A DNA stretch of 5,350 bases from an uncultured Bacillaceae bacterium (GTDB taxonomy: Bacteria; Bacillota; Bacilli; Bacillales; Alkalibacillaceae). Under the pieces are notes generated by a model, which was not told the origin of the DNA, made no database searches, and saw only the letters and a list, made by a program, of their open reading frames with translations. A program made the position numbers and the translations under genes. The stretch spans positions 1 to 5,350 of the forward strand of contig CALGNY010000005.1 of NCBI GenBank assembly GCA_937958375.1, in the 5' to 3' direction. Numbering within the stretch: position 1 is the first letter of the stretch; every line of letters starts with the position of its first letter. Shown here piece by piece: positions 1 through 4,772 of the stretch.

Positions 1-285
1 GGGCTTGGATTTAAAGTCGTTACCCGATATGGTGGGCAAGCTATATTCCTATCGACTGCTGATTATCACCATCACATCGGAGTCAATGTGTGGAATGGCG
101 TTGGTGCGCCAACACCACCGAAAAACAGTGTCGGCTTGAGTTCCTATACACTCAATTATCCGGATGAGGGTGCTCGCCAAGAGGCGATTAACCGATTAAA
201 AGAACTAGGAGCACAGGTCAAAGAAAGCTCAAACCAATGGGTCACGAAAGATCCGTCTGGAAACCGAATTATCTTAGCGGTTTAA
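1..285 (+). CDS. catE: CatE-like catechol-2,3-dioxygenase, VOC/glyoxalase family (C-terminal part; 5' end outside window)
   Basis: The reading frame is open from the first base and ends with TAA at 283-285, so the last 94 residues of a longer protein are present. An internal GTG at 88 is not the start, because the coding similarity runs upstream of it. Visible features are a G-L-G-F strand opening a VOC (beta-alpha-beta-beta-beta) module, the triple histidine Y-H-H-H-I-G at residues 22-27, W-N-G-V-G-A-P just after it, and a closing D-P-S-G-N-R-I strand. This combination matches the C-terminal half of Bacillus CatE (YfiE), an Fe(II)-dependent extradiol dioxygenase that cleaves catechol. The Glu metal ligand usual after D-P-x-G-N in catalytic VOC modules is absent here (I-I-L), so the complete metal site cannot be judged from this part. 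No terminator is visible in the 59 bp before the next gene, so co-transcription with the flavin reductase is plausible. Another two-domain VOC protein such as MhqO is the main alternative. Confidence 0.8.
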   Translation, partial: GLGFKVVTRYGGQAIFLSTADYHHHIGVNVWNGVGAPTPPKNSVGLSSYTLNYPDEGARQEAINRLKELGAQVKESSNQWVTKDPSGNRIILAV

Positions 286-344
286 CAAGCTGCCATTGTG
301 CAAAATCAGTACTAAACTATTCATAACAACAGGGGGAAATCATA

Positions 345-905
345 ATGAGTGAAAAATTAAACATCGGTATTATTCTAGGAAGTACAAGAGATGGACGAGT
401 TAGCCCGCAAGTAGGGGAGTGGGTCAAAGGAATCGCTGACGAGCGCGGCGATGCAAACTATGAAATCGTCGATATCAAGGATTATCAACTGCCATTGATG
501 GGCGAAGCAGAAACAGAAGGCATCGCTAAATGGAATGAAAAATTAGATCGCTTAGATGGTTTTGTATTTATCGTACAAGAATACAACCATAGTATTTCTG
601 CATCATTGAAAAATGCATTGGACTTAGCTCGAGAAGCTTGGAATAATAAAGCGGCTGGAATCGTCAGCTACGGATCTACTGGTGGCGCGCGTGCGGCAGA
701 GCATCTACGTGGAATTTTGGCTGAATTGATGGTGGCTGATGTACGTGCACATCCGACACTTTCTCTATTCACAGACTTTGAAAACTTCTCAACTTTCAAA
801 CCACAAGAGCTTCATTTGCAAAACGTCAACATGATGCTTGACCAAGTCAATGCTTGGAGTGGCGCGCTAAAACCGCTTCGAAAAGAACTACAAGAAGTAA
901 AATAA
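345..905 (+). CDS. NAD(P)H-dependent FMN reductase (flavodoxin-fold quinone/azo reductase family)
   Basis: This encodes 186 residues, a normal length for the FMN_red family (PF03358). The ATG at 345 has a strong SD, AGGGGG at 331-336, 8 nt upstream. The protein starts with a short beta strand and the phosphate-binding loop G-S-T-R (residues 12-15), which holds the FMN phosphate. It continues with the family signature E-Y-N-H-S-I-S-A-S-L-K-N-A-L-D (79-93) and the flavin-ring loop S-Y-G-S-T-G-G-A-R-A (108-117). No signal peptide or membrane segment is seen, so it should be cytosolic. Family members use NAD(P)H to reduce FMN, quinones, azo compounds or chromate; the physiological substrate cannot be read from sequence. 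It follows a CatE-like dioxygenase gene by 59 bp and ends just before a strong terminator. That placement suggests a role in quinone or electrophile detoxification, as for the Bacillus catDE and azoR systems. The context argument is inference; the family call is firm. Confidence 0.9.
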   Translation: MSEKLNIGIILGSTRDGRVSPQVGEWVKGIADERGDANYEIVDIKDYQLPLMGEAETEGIAKWNEKLDRLDGFVFIVQEYNHSISASLKNALDLAREAWNNKAAGIVSYGSTGGARAAEHLRGILAELMVADVRAHPTLSLFTDFENFSTFKPQELHLQNVNMMLDQVNAWSGALKPLRKELQEVK

Positions 906-915
906 ATGATATCCG

Positions 916-957
916 ATCACCCAATACAAAAATATTTTGTATTTGGGTGATTTTTTT
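916..957 (+). terminator. Strong intrinsic terminator after the FMN reductase gene
   Basis: The left arm at 916-931 (A-T-C-A-C-C-C-A-A then T-A-C-A-A-A-A) pairs with 935-951. The stem is 16 bp with one bulged T at 942 and a 3-nt loop at 932-934. It runs straight into seven T's at 951-957. It begins 10 nt after the FMN reductase stop codon. It closes that unit and isolates it from the PadR promoter, whose -35 box begins only two bases later. Confidence 0.9.
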
Positions 958-958
958 A

Positions 959-987
959 TTGACCGCTATATCGTCTCGCGATATAAT
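959..987 (+). promoter_or_regulatory. SigA-type promoter of the PadR/DUF2812 operon
   Basis: The -35 box TTGACC (959-964; 5 of 6 to consensus) and the perfect -10 box TATAAT (982-987) are separated by exactly 17 bp. Transcription would start near 994, leaving a leader of about 40 nt before the PadR start codon. The spacer and the start of the -10 box are occupied by a perfect palindrome, listed separately. The promoter should therefore be strong when free and shut when that site is bound. Confidence 0.85.
967..985. promoter_or_regulatory. Operator palindrome 1 (probable PadR binding site)
   Basis: This is a perfect inverted repeat, TATATCG-N5-CGATATA. It fills most of the promoter spacer and overlaps the first four bases of the -10 box. 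The same 14 defined bases with the same 5-bp gap recur at 998-1016. PadR-family dimers bind palindromes of this kind in their own promoters, so autorepression is the natural reading. The binding protein itself is inferred from position. Confidence 0.8.
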
Positions 988-997
988 AGTATTACGA

Positions 998-1016
998 TAT
1001 ATCGAGTGACGATATA
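998..1016. promoter_or_regulatory. Operator palindrome 2 (probable PadR binding site)
   Basis: This is a second perfect TATATCG-N5-CGATATA repeat, immediately downstream of the predicted transcription start. Its centre (1007) lies 31 bp from that of operator 1 (976), about three helical turns, so two dimers would sit on the same DNA face. An extra CGATATA half-site at 995-1001 overlaps its left arm and forms the short palindrome CGATATATCG (995-1004). Only the spacer bases differ between the two operators, which points to selection on the arms. Confidence 0.8.
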
Positions 1017-1032
1017 GTAAGAGGTGAAGCAT

Positions 1033-1353
1033 ATGTCAAACCAGGTAGAACCTCCACTGACAGAAACGGTTTTTTACATTCTATTAGCCGTCAAGACACC
1101 ACTGCATGGATATGGCATCATTCAAGAGGTTGAGAAACTGACCGACAATCGGATCAGTCTTGGGCCAGGGACGTTGTATGGAGCTATAAAGTCCTTGCTG
1201 AACAAAGGATTAATTGAACTCGTCCATGAAGATCAGCGCAAAAAAGAGTATCAACTGACAGGAGAAGGACTTGATGTCCTGAAACAAGAAGTGGGAAGAC
1301 TGGAAGAGCTTTTGAGGAATGGAAAACGAATTTTAGGAGGAGAAGAACGGTGA
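1033..1353 (+). CDS. PadR family transcriptional regulator
   Basis: This is a 106-residue winged-helix repressor of the PadR family (PF03551), the short form carrying one C-terminal dimerisation helix. In order it has an N-terminal helix with T-E-T-V-F-Y-I-L-L-A (10-19), the family motif L-H-G-Y-G-I (24-29), the recognition-helix segment G-P-G-T-L-Y-G-A-I-K-S-L (44-55), the beta wing around H-E-D-Q-R-K-K-E-Y-Q-L-T (65-76), and a charged C-terminal helix (about 80-98). The ATG at 1033 is chosen because the SD A-A-G-A-G-G-T-G-A (1019-1027) lies 5 nt before it; the upstream in-frame GTG at 1024 is inside that SD. It overlaps the DUF2812 gene by 4 bp (GTGA), which implies translational coupling. 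Two identical palindromes in its promoter make autorepression likely. The inducing ligand is unknown. PadR proteins paired with small membrane proteins often answer to membrane-active compounds, but that is inference here. Confidence 0.92.
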   Translation: MSNQVEPPLTETVFYILLAVKTPLHGYGIIQEVEKLTDNRISLGPGTLYGAIKSLLNKGLIELVHEDQRKKEYQLTGEGLDVLKQEVGRLEELLRNGKRILGGEER

Positions 1354-1871
1354 CGATTGTCAAAAGAAGAATCTTTTTCAATTACGAGAAAGAAGAAAAA
1401 TGGATAAACAAGATGGCTCAAGAAGGCTTGCACCTGGTGAAATACAGCCTTACGAAATACACATTTGAAGAAGGTGAAGCAGGGGCCTATCAATACCGGA
1501 TTCAATATTTGGGTGACCAAAGCGAAGAGGAGAATGAAGAATACTTTCAAATTTTGAAAGATGGAGGAATCGAAGTCGTCGCCTTTGATATGAACTGGGC
1601 AATTTTCCGGAAAAAATCCGAAGAAGGCTCATTTGACATTTTTTCAGATGCATCCTCCAAAATCAGACACTATCATTCCATCAGTAAAATGCTCGGGATC
1701 TTAGCAATCGTCAATTTGTTTCTAGGATTTTTGAATTTCAGTTTTGATACGACGCTGAATATCGCAGTCTCTCTTCTCAATTTCACGGTGACCATCATTA
1801 TTTTAATCATGATCAGTTACTACTTGCGCCGAGCCAAAAAGCTATCCGATCAAAGAGCCTCGTTGGATTGA
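1350..1871 (+). CDS. DUF2812 domain-containing membrane protein
   Basis: This encodes 173 residues from a GTG at 1350, with AGGAGG (1335-1340) 9 nt upstream and a 4-bp overlap with the PadR stop. The N-terminal soluble region (about 1-105) matches DUF2812: R-R-I-F-F-N-Y-E-K-E-E-K-W-I-N (6-20), G-L-H-L-V-K-Y (26-32), Y-Q-Y-R-I (48-52), the W-A-I-F-R-K-K strand (83-89) and F-D-I-F-S-D (95-100). Two hydrophobic segments follow (about 114-131 and 136-159), then a basic tail R-R-A-K-K (160-164). By the positive-inside rule the DUF2812 domain should face the cytoplasm. The family is commonly encoded next to PadR genes and has no established biochemical function. The coupling suggests a sensor, an effector, or a partner tuning PadR. 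Its last 22 bp overlap the end of a convergent membrane-protein gene, and no terminator is visible between them. Confidence 0.88.
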   Translation: MTIVKRRIFFNYEKEEKWINKMAQEGLHLVKYSLTKYTFEEGEAGAYQYRIQYLGDQSEEENEEYFQILKDGGIEVVAFDMNWAIFRKKSEEGSFDIFSDASSKIRHYHSISKMLGILAIVNLFLGFLNFSFDTTLNIAVSLLNFTVTIIILIMISYYLRRAKKLSDQRASLD

Positions 1872-2407
1872 ACCGGTTCATGTTGTTTATCTGTTTTTTT
1901 CATAATGAATCGGATGGCAAAATGTGCGATAAGAAAACCAATCAGTGTGACGAGTAATGTGCCGAGAACATAAAGGTACTCGGGCAAATCTTTAGCTACT
2001 GGTCGATATTTCAAATAAAAATAATTGCCATCGACAAGTGGGTTGAAGAAATAGACGAAAGTGAAATATACCAAAAAAGCCGCATAGGCCCGCACGACTG
2101 CTATGGCTGGTGGACGCCAATCGTATGCGATATATGCGAAATAAGGCAACAACAATGTAATCACATGATTAATCAGGAAAGATAACCCGATTACATGGTA
2201 GATTTCGTACACTCGCTGCGGATATAAAAATGATGTATATGCAAAGATGCCGAAAAAGAAAATGATGTCCATCAGTCTTCGGTTTTTCGTGATCAGAAAA
2301 ATGATTCCTAAGATTGACGTGACCCTGGAAATATGAAAGGGCAATGATTCCGAGACATCGAAGCCCGTTTCAAGCACATACCAGCTGTATAAAAGGGTCT
2401 GTTGCAT
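1850..2407 (-). CDS. TIGR02206/YwaF-type (TMEM164-like) integral membrane protein, main part of a frame-broken gene
   Basis: This is a 185-residue open frame counted from an internal ATG at 2407. The coding frame continues upstream of that ATG for ten more residues (I-A-L-V-T-L-I-I-F-L) to the A-run at 2437-2443, so 2407 is probably not the natural start. The fragment is very hydrophobic, with about five membrane spans (near 24-40, 46-63, 70-95, 103-123 and 144-166) and a charged C-terminal tail. Family-like features are L-P-F-H-I-S-R (22-28), I-T-K-N-R-R-L (39-45), a conserved-looking His at 81, and the loop G-N-Y-F-Y-L-K-Y-R-P (127-136) before the last span. Bacterial members have no established function; human TMEM164 has been reported as a lipid acyltransferase. 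Many relatives as I recall them have Cys where Ser27 stands here. With the upstream fragment (2419-2574) the protein would be about 241 residues and seven spans, the usual size. The gene is either a recent pseudogene, a recoded gene, or carries a one-base sequencing error. Confidence 0.75.
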   Translation of the reverse strand: MQQTLLYSWYVLETGFDVSESLPFHISRVTSILGIIFLITKNRRLMDIIFFFGIFAYTSFLYPQRVYEIYHVIGLSFLINHVITLLLPYFAYIAYDWRPPAIAVVRAYAAFLVYFTFVYFFNPLVDGNYFYLKYRPVAKDLPEYLYVLGTLLVTLIGFLIAHFAIRFIMKKTDKQHEPVQSNEAL

Positions 2408-2418
2408 TAAAAAGATGA

Positions 2419-2574
2419 TTAACGTAACGAGCGCAATTTTTTTCCGATGTTTATTACAAAGACTTGATTCTTCAGCAATCCAACGAGTAATAAAGCAACA
2501 ATCGCAATATACACCAGATGTTGAAGCCCAAAAGGCTCTATAAAAGGTGCATGATCACTCCACCAAGGATTCAA
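2419..2574 (-). pseudogene. N-terminal fragment of the same TIGR02206/YwaF-type gene, out of frame
   Basis: This minus-strand frame supplies the missing start of the membrane protein: an N-terminal loop with W-W-S-D-H and I-E-P-F-G-L-Q-H-L, then the first span (V-Y-I-A-I-V-A-L-L-L-V-G-L-L). It is cut off by TAA at 2419-2421, after five missense residues. The chosen start is a TTG at 2574, preceded 7 nt upstream by AAGGCGG, one mismatch from AAGGAGG. An upstream in-frame TTG at 2625 lies before the predicted promoter -10 box and has no SD. Reading gga-aaa-aaa and then stepping back one base gives att-gcg-ctc and joins this fragment exactly to the downstream frame. The joint may instead lie slightly earlier, since the other frame also reads plausibly as N-K-H-R-K-K just before the A-run. 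Confidence 0.65.
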
Positions 2575-2609
2575 AACAACCCCGCCTTTTCCACATGTCT
2601 TTATAAAAT

Positions 2610-2638
2610 ATTGTAGATGACTCAATTATCCTAGTAAA
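2610..2638 (-). promoter_or_regulatory. Probable SigA promoter for the minus-strand membrane protein gene
   Basis: Read on the minus strand, a -35 box TTTACT (2638-2633; 4 of 6) and a -10 box TACAAT (2615-2610; 5 of 6) are 17 bp apart. Transcription would start near 2603, about 29 nt before the TTG at 2574, leaving room for its SD. This supports 2574 over 2625 as the start. Confidence 0.45.
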
Positions 2639-2711
2639 TATGAACAGCCAATGTTTACAAATTATTAACATGTGTCGGAGCGAATGGTTTGCCCGCAAGC
2701 AAAAATGAGTC

Positions 2712-2749
2712 GGTTCTGTACGAGTAAATTTCGGTATAGGCACAGAACC
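2712..2749 (+). repeat. 8-bp inverted repeat in the leader of the papain-like gene
   Basis: GGTTCTGT (2712-2719) is the exact reverse complement of ACAGAACC (2742-2749), with 22 nt between; an inner CGA (2721-2723) and TCG (2731-2733) could add pairs. There is no T-run after it, so it is not a terminator. It could be a protein-binding site in the divergent intergenic region or a leader RNA hairpin. No clear plus-strand promoter was found beside it. Confidence 0.4.
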
Positions 2750-2751
2750 AG

Positions 2752-2782
2752 ACCACCTTGAATAAGTTAAGGTCAGGGTGGT
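2752..2782 (+). promoter_or_regulatory. Stem-loop overlapping the ribosome-binding/start region of the papain-like gene
   Basis: A-C-C-A-C-C-T-T-G-A (2752-2761) can pair with T-C-A-G-G-G-T-G-G-T (2773-2782) as ten contiguous pairs, including one G-U, around an 11-nt loop. The right arm contains two of the three candidate GTG starts (2778, 2781) and most of the SD-like GGGTGGTGA. If the RNA folds this way, ribosome access would be limited. Regulation is inference; the pairing is seen directly. Confidence 0.4.
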
Positions 2783-3545
2783 GAGTGATGTGAATCCGTT
2801 TTTTGATGTAACACTTGATGATCATTGGATTCGAATTCAGAAAAAAGAGCAGGCTTCTTATGAAAATTACCGGTTTTATGTAGACGGTCGACTTGTCGCT
2901 TCATTCGAGCAAGGGGATGAGTTCTACCTGATCAAGCCGGTAGCAAGAACACCAAATACGATGAAGGTCATCGTAAACCAAGCGGATGTCAGAAATAGTG
3001 CGGACGCCGTCTTTCATTTTTCATTACGGAACAATCTTACAACACATCAACCGGGTGATGTGTTGGTCGCGAGTGATAACGTAAATGAAAAATTGACCGG
3101 AATTTTTGGCCATGCAGCGATTGTCGTCGGAGAAGATAGGCTCATTGAGACACCGGGCGGCGAACCAGCCATCGTGAAAGACTCGATCAGTCAGTTTAAA
3201 CGAAAACATCCGAAACATGCCGTATTTCGGCCACTGTCCGATCAACTGGCTAAAGATGCCGCTGGTTACGCGGAAAATTACTATCGTGAATATCGGAAAA
3301 AATGGGCGGCAGGGGATCGGCGCCCGGTTTATTCGGTGACCTTGACCCAAGATTTGACCGACCCGTGGGAATATATTTATTGTTCGAAACTCGTGTGGCT
3401 TTGTTATTACTATGGTGCGGGTTATGAGATAGAAAATGATATGTTATGGCTGTCACCAGAGGATTTGTATACTCAGCTATCCAAAAGTGGAGACTTCCAG
3501 ACAATCTATGAGAATGAGGGCGTGAATTTCATCATCAATTCTTAA
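2778..3545 (+). CDS. Permuted papain-like protein, YiiX/YaeF-like (NlpC/P60 superfamily), putative cysteine amidase/peptidase
   Basis: This encodes 255 residues from the outermost GTG. In-frame GTGs at 2781 and 2790 are equally possible; AGGGTGGTGA (2775-2784) would serve 2790, and AAGG (2769-2772) would serve 2778 or 2781. The C-terminal two thirds look like a circularly permuted papain fold: Q-P-G-D-V-L-V-A (91-98), F-G-H-A-A-I-V-V (110-117) with candidate catalytic His112, L-I-E-T-P-G (122-127) with Glu124, and Y-I-Y-C-S-K-L-V-W (199-207) with candidate nucleophile Cys202. The order His, Glu, Cys is that of the YiiX/YebB-type proteins (PF05708-like). The first 85 residues are strand-rich and resemble nothing I recognise. 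No signal peptide, lipobox or membrane span is visible, so the protein appears cytosolic. The substrate is unknown; superfamily members cut peptidoglycan peptides, other amides or lipid esters. It stands alone, between a divergent membrane-protein gene and a terminator. Confidence 0.75.
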   Translation: MVSDVNPFFDVTLDDHWIRIQKKEQASYENYRFYVDGRLVASFEQGDEFYLIKPVARTPNTMKVIVNQADVRNSADAVFHFSLRNNLTTHQPGDVLVASDNVNEKLTGIFGHAAIVVGEDRLIETPGGEPAIVKDSISQFKRKHPKHAVFRPLSDQLAKDAAGYAENYYREYRKKWAAGDRRPVYSVTLTQDLTDPWEYIYCSKLVWLCYYYGAGYEIENDMLWLSPEDLYTQLSKSGDFQTIYENEGVNFIINS

Positions 3546-3562
3546 CTTTCACAGTGGTCAGG

Positions 3563-3598
3563 GGAAGGGGTCAGCCGAATCCCTTTCCAATATTTTTT
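3563..3598 (+). terminator. Intrinsic terminator after the papain-like gene
   Basis: GGAAGGGG (3563-3570) pairs with CCCTTTCC (3581-3588) as eight pairs with one G-U, around a 10-nt loop. After AATA comes a run of six T's (3593-3598). It starts 17 nt past the stop codon and separates this gene from the alpha/beta hydrolase gene. Confidence 0.7.
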
Positions 3599-3644
3599 AA
3601 TAGAATTATTCAATTACCCCCTATTATATTTGTCGAATTTTCTG

Positions 3645-3650
3645 TATAAT
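3645..3650 (+). promoter_or_regulatory. Possible -10 box of the alpha/beta hydrolase gene
   Basis: A perfect TATAAT lies here, but no good -35 box is found at 16-18 bp (the 17-bp position reads TATTAT), so the promoter call is weak. It matters because the first in-frame ATG (3649) lies inside it. If the box is used, transcription starts near 3657 and that ATG is not in the message. Confidence 0.35.
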
Positions 3651-3696
3651 GATAGATACAGCTAAGAGAGTGACAACAGTGAGAGGGGAAGAGGAT

Positions 3697-4665
3697 TTGT
3701 TCAAAACGAAAAGAAGAAAACGTTGGGTGATTAGTGGTCTGGTGGCTTTAACGTTACTGGTCACAGCAAGTATTGTGGCAAGTAACTTCTTTTATAATTT
3801 GGCCATTAAGCGAGAGGTCAAAACATTTCTGCAGGACAATGATGATCTTGTCGTTTCCGCCGAAACCATGGATGTTTTCCTGACAGGTTCCTGGCGAAGT
3901 TGGTTTAACCAAATGGATTTTGAACCGATGGAAATCGAGTCCTTCGATGGGTTAGAACTGAACGGATACTTTTTGGAAGCCGAAGAGCCGACAAACAAAA
4001 CGGTGATTTTTGCTCATGGATACCTCGGTAAAGCAAGGGACATGGCGCTTTACGGACAATATTATTACGAAGATTTAGGTTATAACATATTTACAGCCGA
4101 TTTACGCGGGCACGGAGAAAGCGAAGGCGACTACATAGGATTTGGTTGGCATGACCGTTTGGATTACTTAGATTGGATCGACACGATTATCGAAAAACAA
4201 GGACCGGATACTGAAATTATCTTACACGGCTTGTCCATGGGTGGTTCAACCGTTCTGATGACGAGCGGTGAAGAGCTTCCAGCACAAGTGAAAGCCGTTG
4301 TGGCAGACAGTCCATTTTCAAGCACGTATGATCTTTTCAGTTATCAAATGGAGCAAATGTTTAATTTACCTGCTTTTCCATTGTTGCCGATGACAAGTAT
4401 GGTCACTGAAATACGTGCGGACTATTCTTTTTATGAAGCATCCGCTTTAGACCAGGTGAAAAAGGCAGACGTCCCGATCTTATACTTGCATGGGGGAAGC
4501 GATACCTTTGTGCCAACCCGAATGGCAATGGAATTATATGAGGAAACCAGTAGCGAAGCTGAAATCGAAATCTTCGAAAATGCAAGCCACGGTGAAGCGA
4601 TCGTCATGTATGAAGAGGAATATATCGATCGACTGTATTCATTCATTGAAAAACATATGGAATAA
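3697..4665 (+). CDS. Membrane-anchored alpha/beta hydrolase (YqkD-like serine hydrolase)
   Basis: This encodes 322 residues from a TTG at 3697, chosen for the purine-rich GAGAGGGG (3681-3688) 8 nt upstream. The frame is open back to an ATG at 3649, but that codon has no SD and sits in a TATAAT; a GTG at 3679 is another candidate. The N-terminus is very basic (K-T-K-R-R-K-R, 3-9), then one hydrophobic span (about 10-32), so the catalytic domain should lie outside the membrane, held by an uncleaved anchor. The hydrolase domain shows the oxyanion-side F-A-H-G-Y (105-109), D-L-R-G-H-G-E-S (135-142), the nucleophile elbow G-L-S-M-G-G with Ser180, D-S-P-F (204-207), the acid loop H-G-G-S-D-T-F-V-P with Asp269, and N-A-S-H-G with His298. 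The triad is complete. Architecture and P-A-F-P-L-L-P (225-231) resemble Bacillus YqkD. The substrate is unknown; an esterase or a peptidase are both possible. It is a single-gene unit with terminators on both sides. Confidence 0.88.
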   Translation: MFKTKRRKRWVISGLVALTLLVTASIVASNFFYNLAIKREVKTFLQDNDDLVVSAETMDVFLTGSWRSWFNQMDFEPMEIESFDGLELNGYFLEAEEPTNKTVIFAHGYLGKARDMALYGQYYYEDLGYNIFTADLRGHGESEGDYIGFGWHDRLDYLDWIDTIIEKQGPDTEIILHGLSMGGSTVLMTSGEELPAQVKAVVADSPFSSTYDLFSYQMEQMFNLPAFPLLPMTSMVTEIRADYSFYEASALDQVKKADVPILYLHGGSDTFVPTRMAMELYEETSSEAEIEIFENASHGEAIVMYEEEYIDRLYSFIEKHME

Positions 4666-4674
4666 CTGATTTAT

Positions 4675-4707
4675 GGCCAGGGAGTACAATCCCTGGCTCT
4701 TTATGTT
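4675..4707 (+). terminator. Intrinsic terminator after the alpha/beta hydrolase gene
   Basis: GCCAGGGA (4676-4683) and TCCCTGGC (4690-4697) form a perfect 8-bp GC-rich stem with a 6-nt loop, plus an outer G-U pair. The tail T-C-T-T-T-A-T-G-T-T-T is only moderately T-rich. It starts 10 nt past the stop codon. Confidence 0.7.
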
Positions 4708-4772
4708 TAGATTTTTAGATAAACAGGCAATGTGATAGAGAGTTCAGTATTTAAACGAAGAGGTGTATCGAT

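Noticed and set aside
296..323. TTGTGC with TATTCA as a promoter for the FMN reductase gene
   Set aside because: Both boxes are weak, the spacer is 16 bp, and the start would fall on the SD. Readthrough from upstream is simpler.
1024..1032. GTG at 1024 as the start of the PadR gene
   Set aside because: This codon is part of the SD A-A-G-A-G-G-T-G-A; the ATG at 1033 is correctly spaced from it.
847..1032. 61-codon minus-strand frame opposite the PadR promoter
   Set aside because: It spans the intrinsic terminator and both operators and has no SD or domain; it is a chance open frame.
1869..1880. 12-bp palindrome TGAACCGGTTCA followed by a T-rich stretch, as a terminator for DUF2812
   Set aside because: A perfect palindrome leaves no loop, so only about four pairs could form. 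The T-run (1893 on) is 12 nt away and encodes lysines of the convergent gene.
2713..2737. GTTCTG-N13-CGGTAT as a SigB-type promoter for the papain-like gene
   Set aside because: The -10 part is close to the SigB pattern but the -35 part matches only three bases, too weak to call without expression data.
2555..2743. 62-codon minus-strand frame in the divergent intergenic region
   Set aside because: It covers the predicted promoter and 5' part of the YwaF-like gene in another frame and has no recognisable domain; its composition looks non-coding.
3024..3350. 108-codon minus-strand frame inside the papain-like gene
   Set aside because: It is the shadow of a well-supported plus-strand gene and has no SD or recognisable motif.
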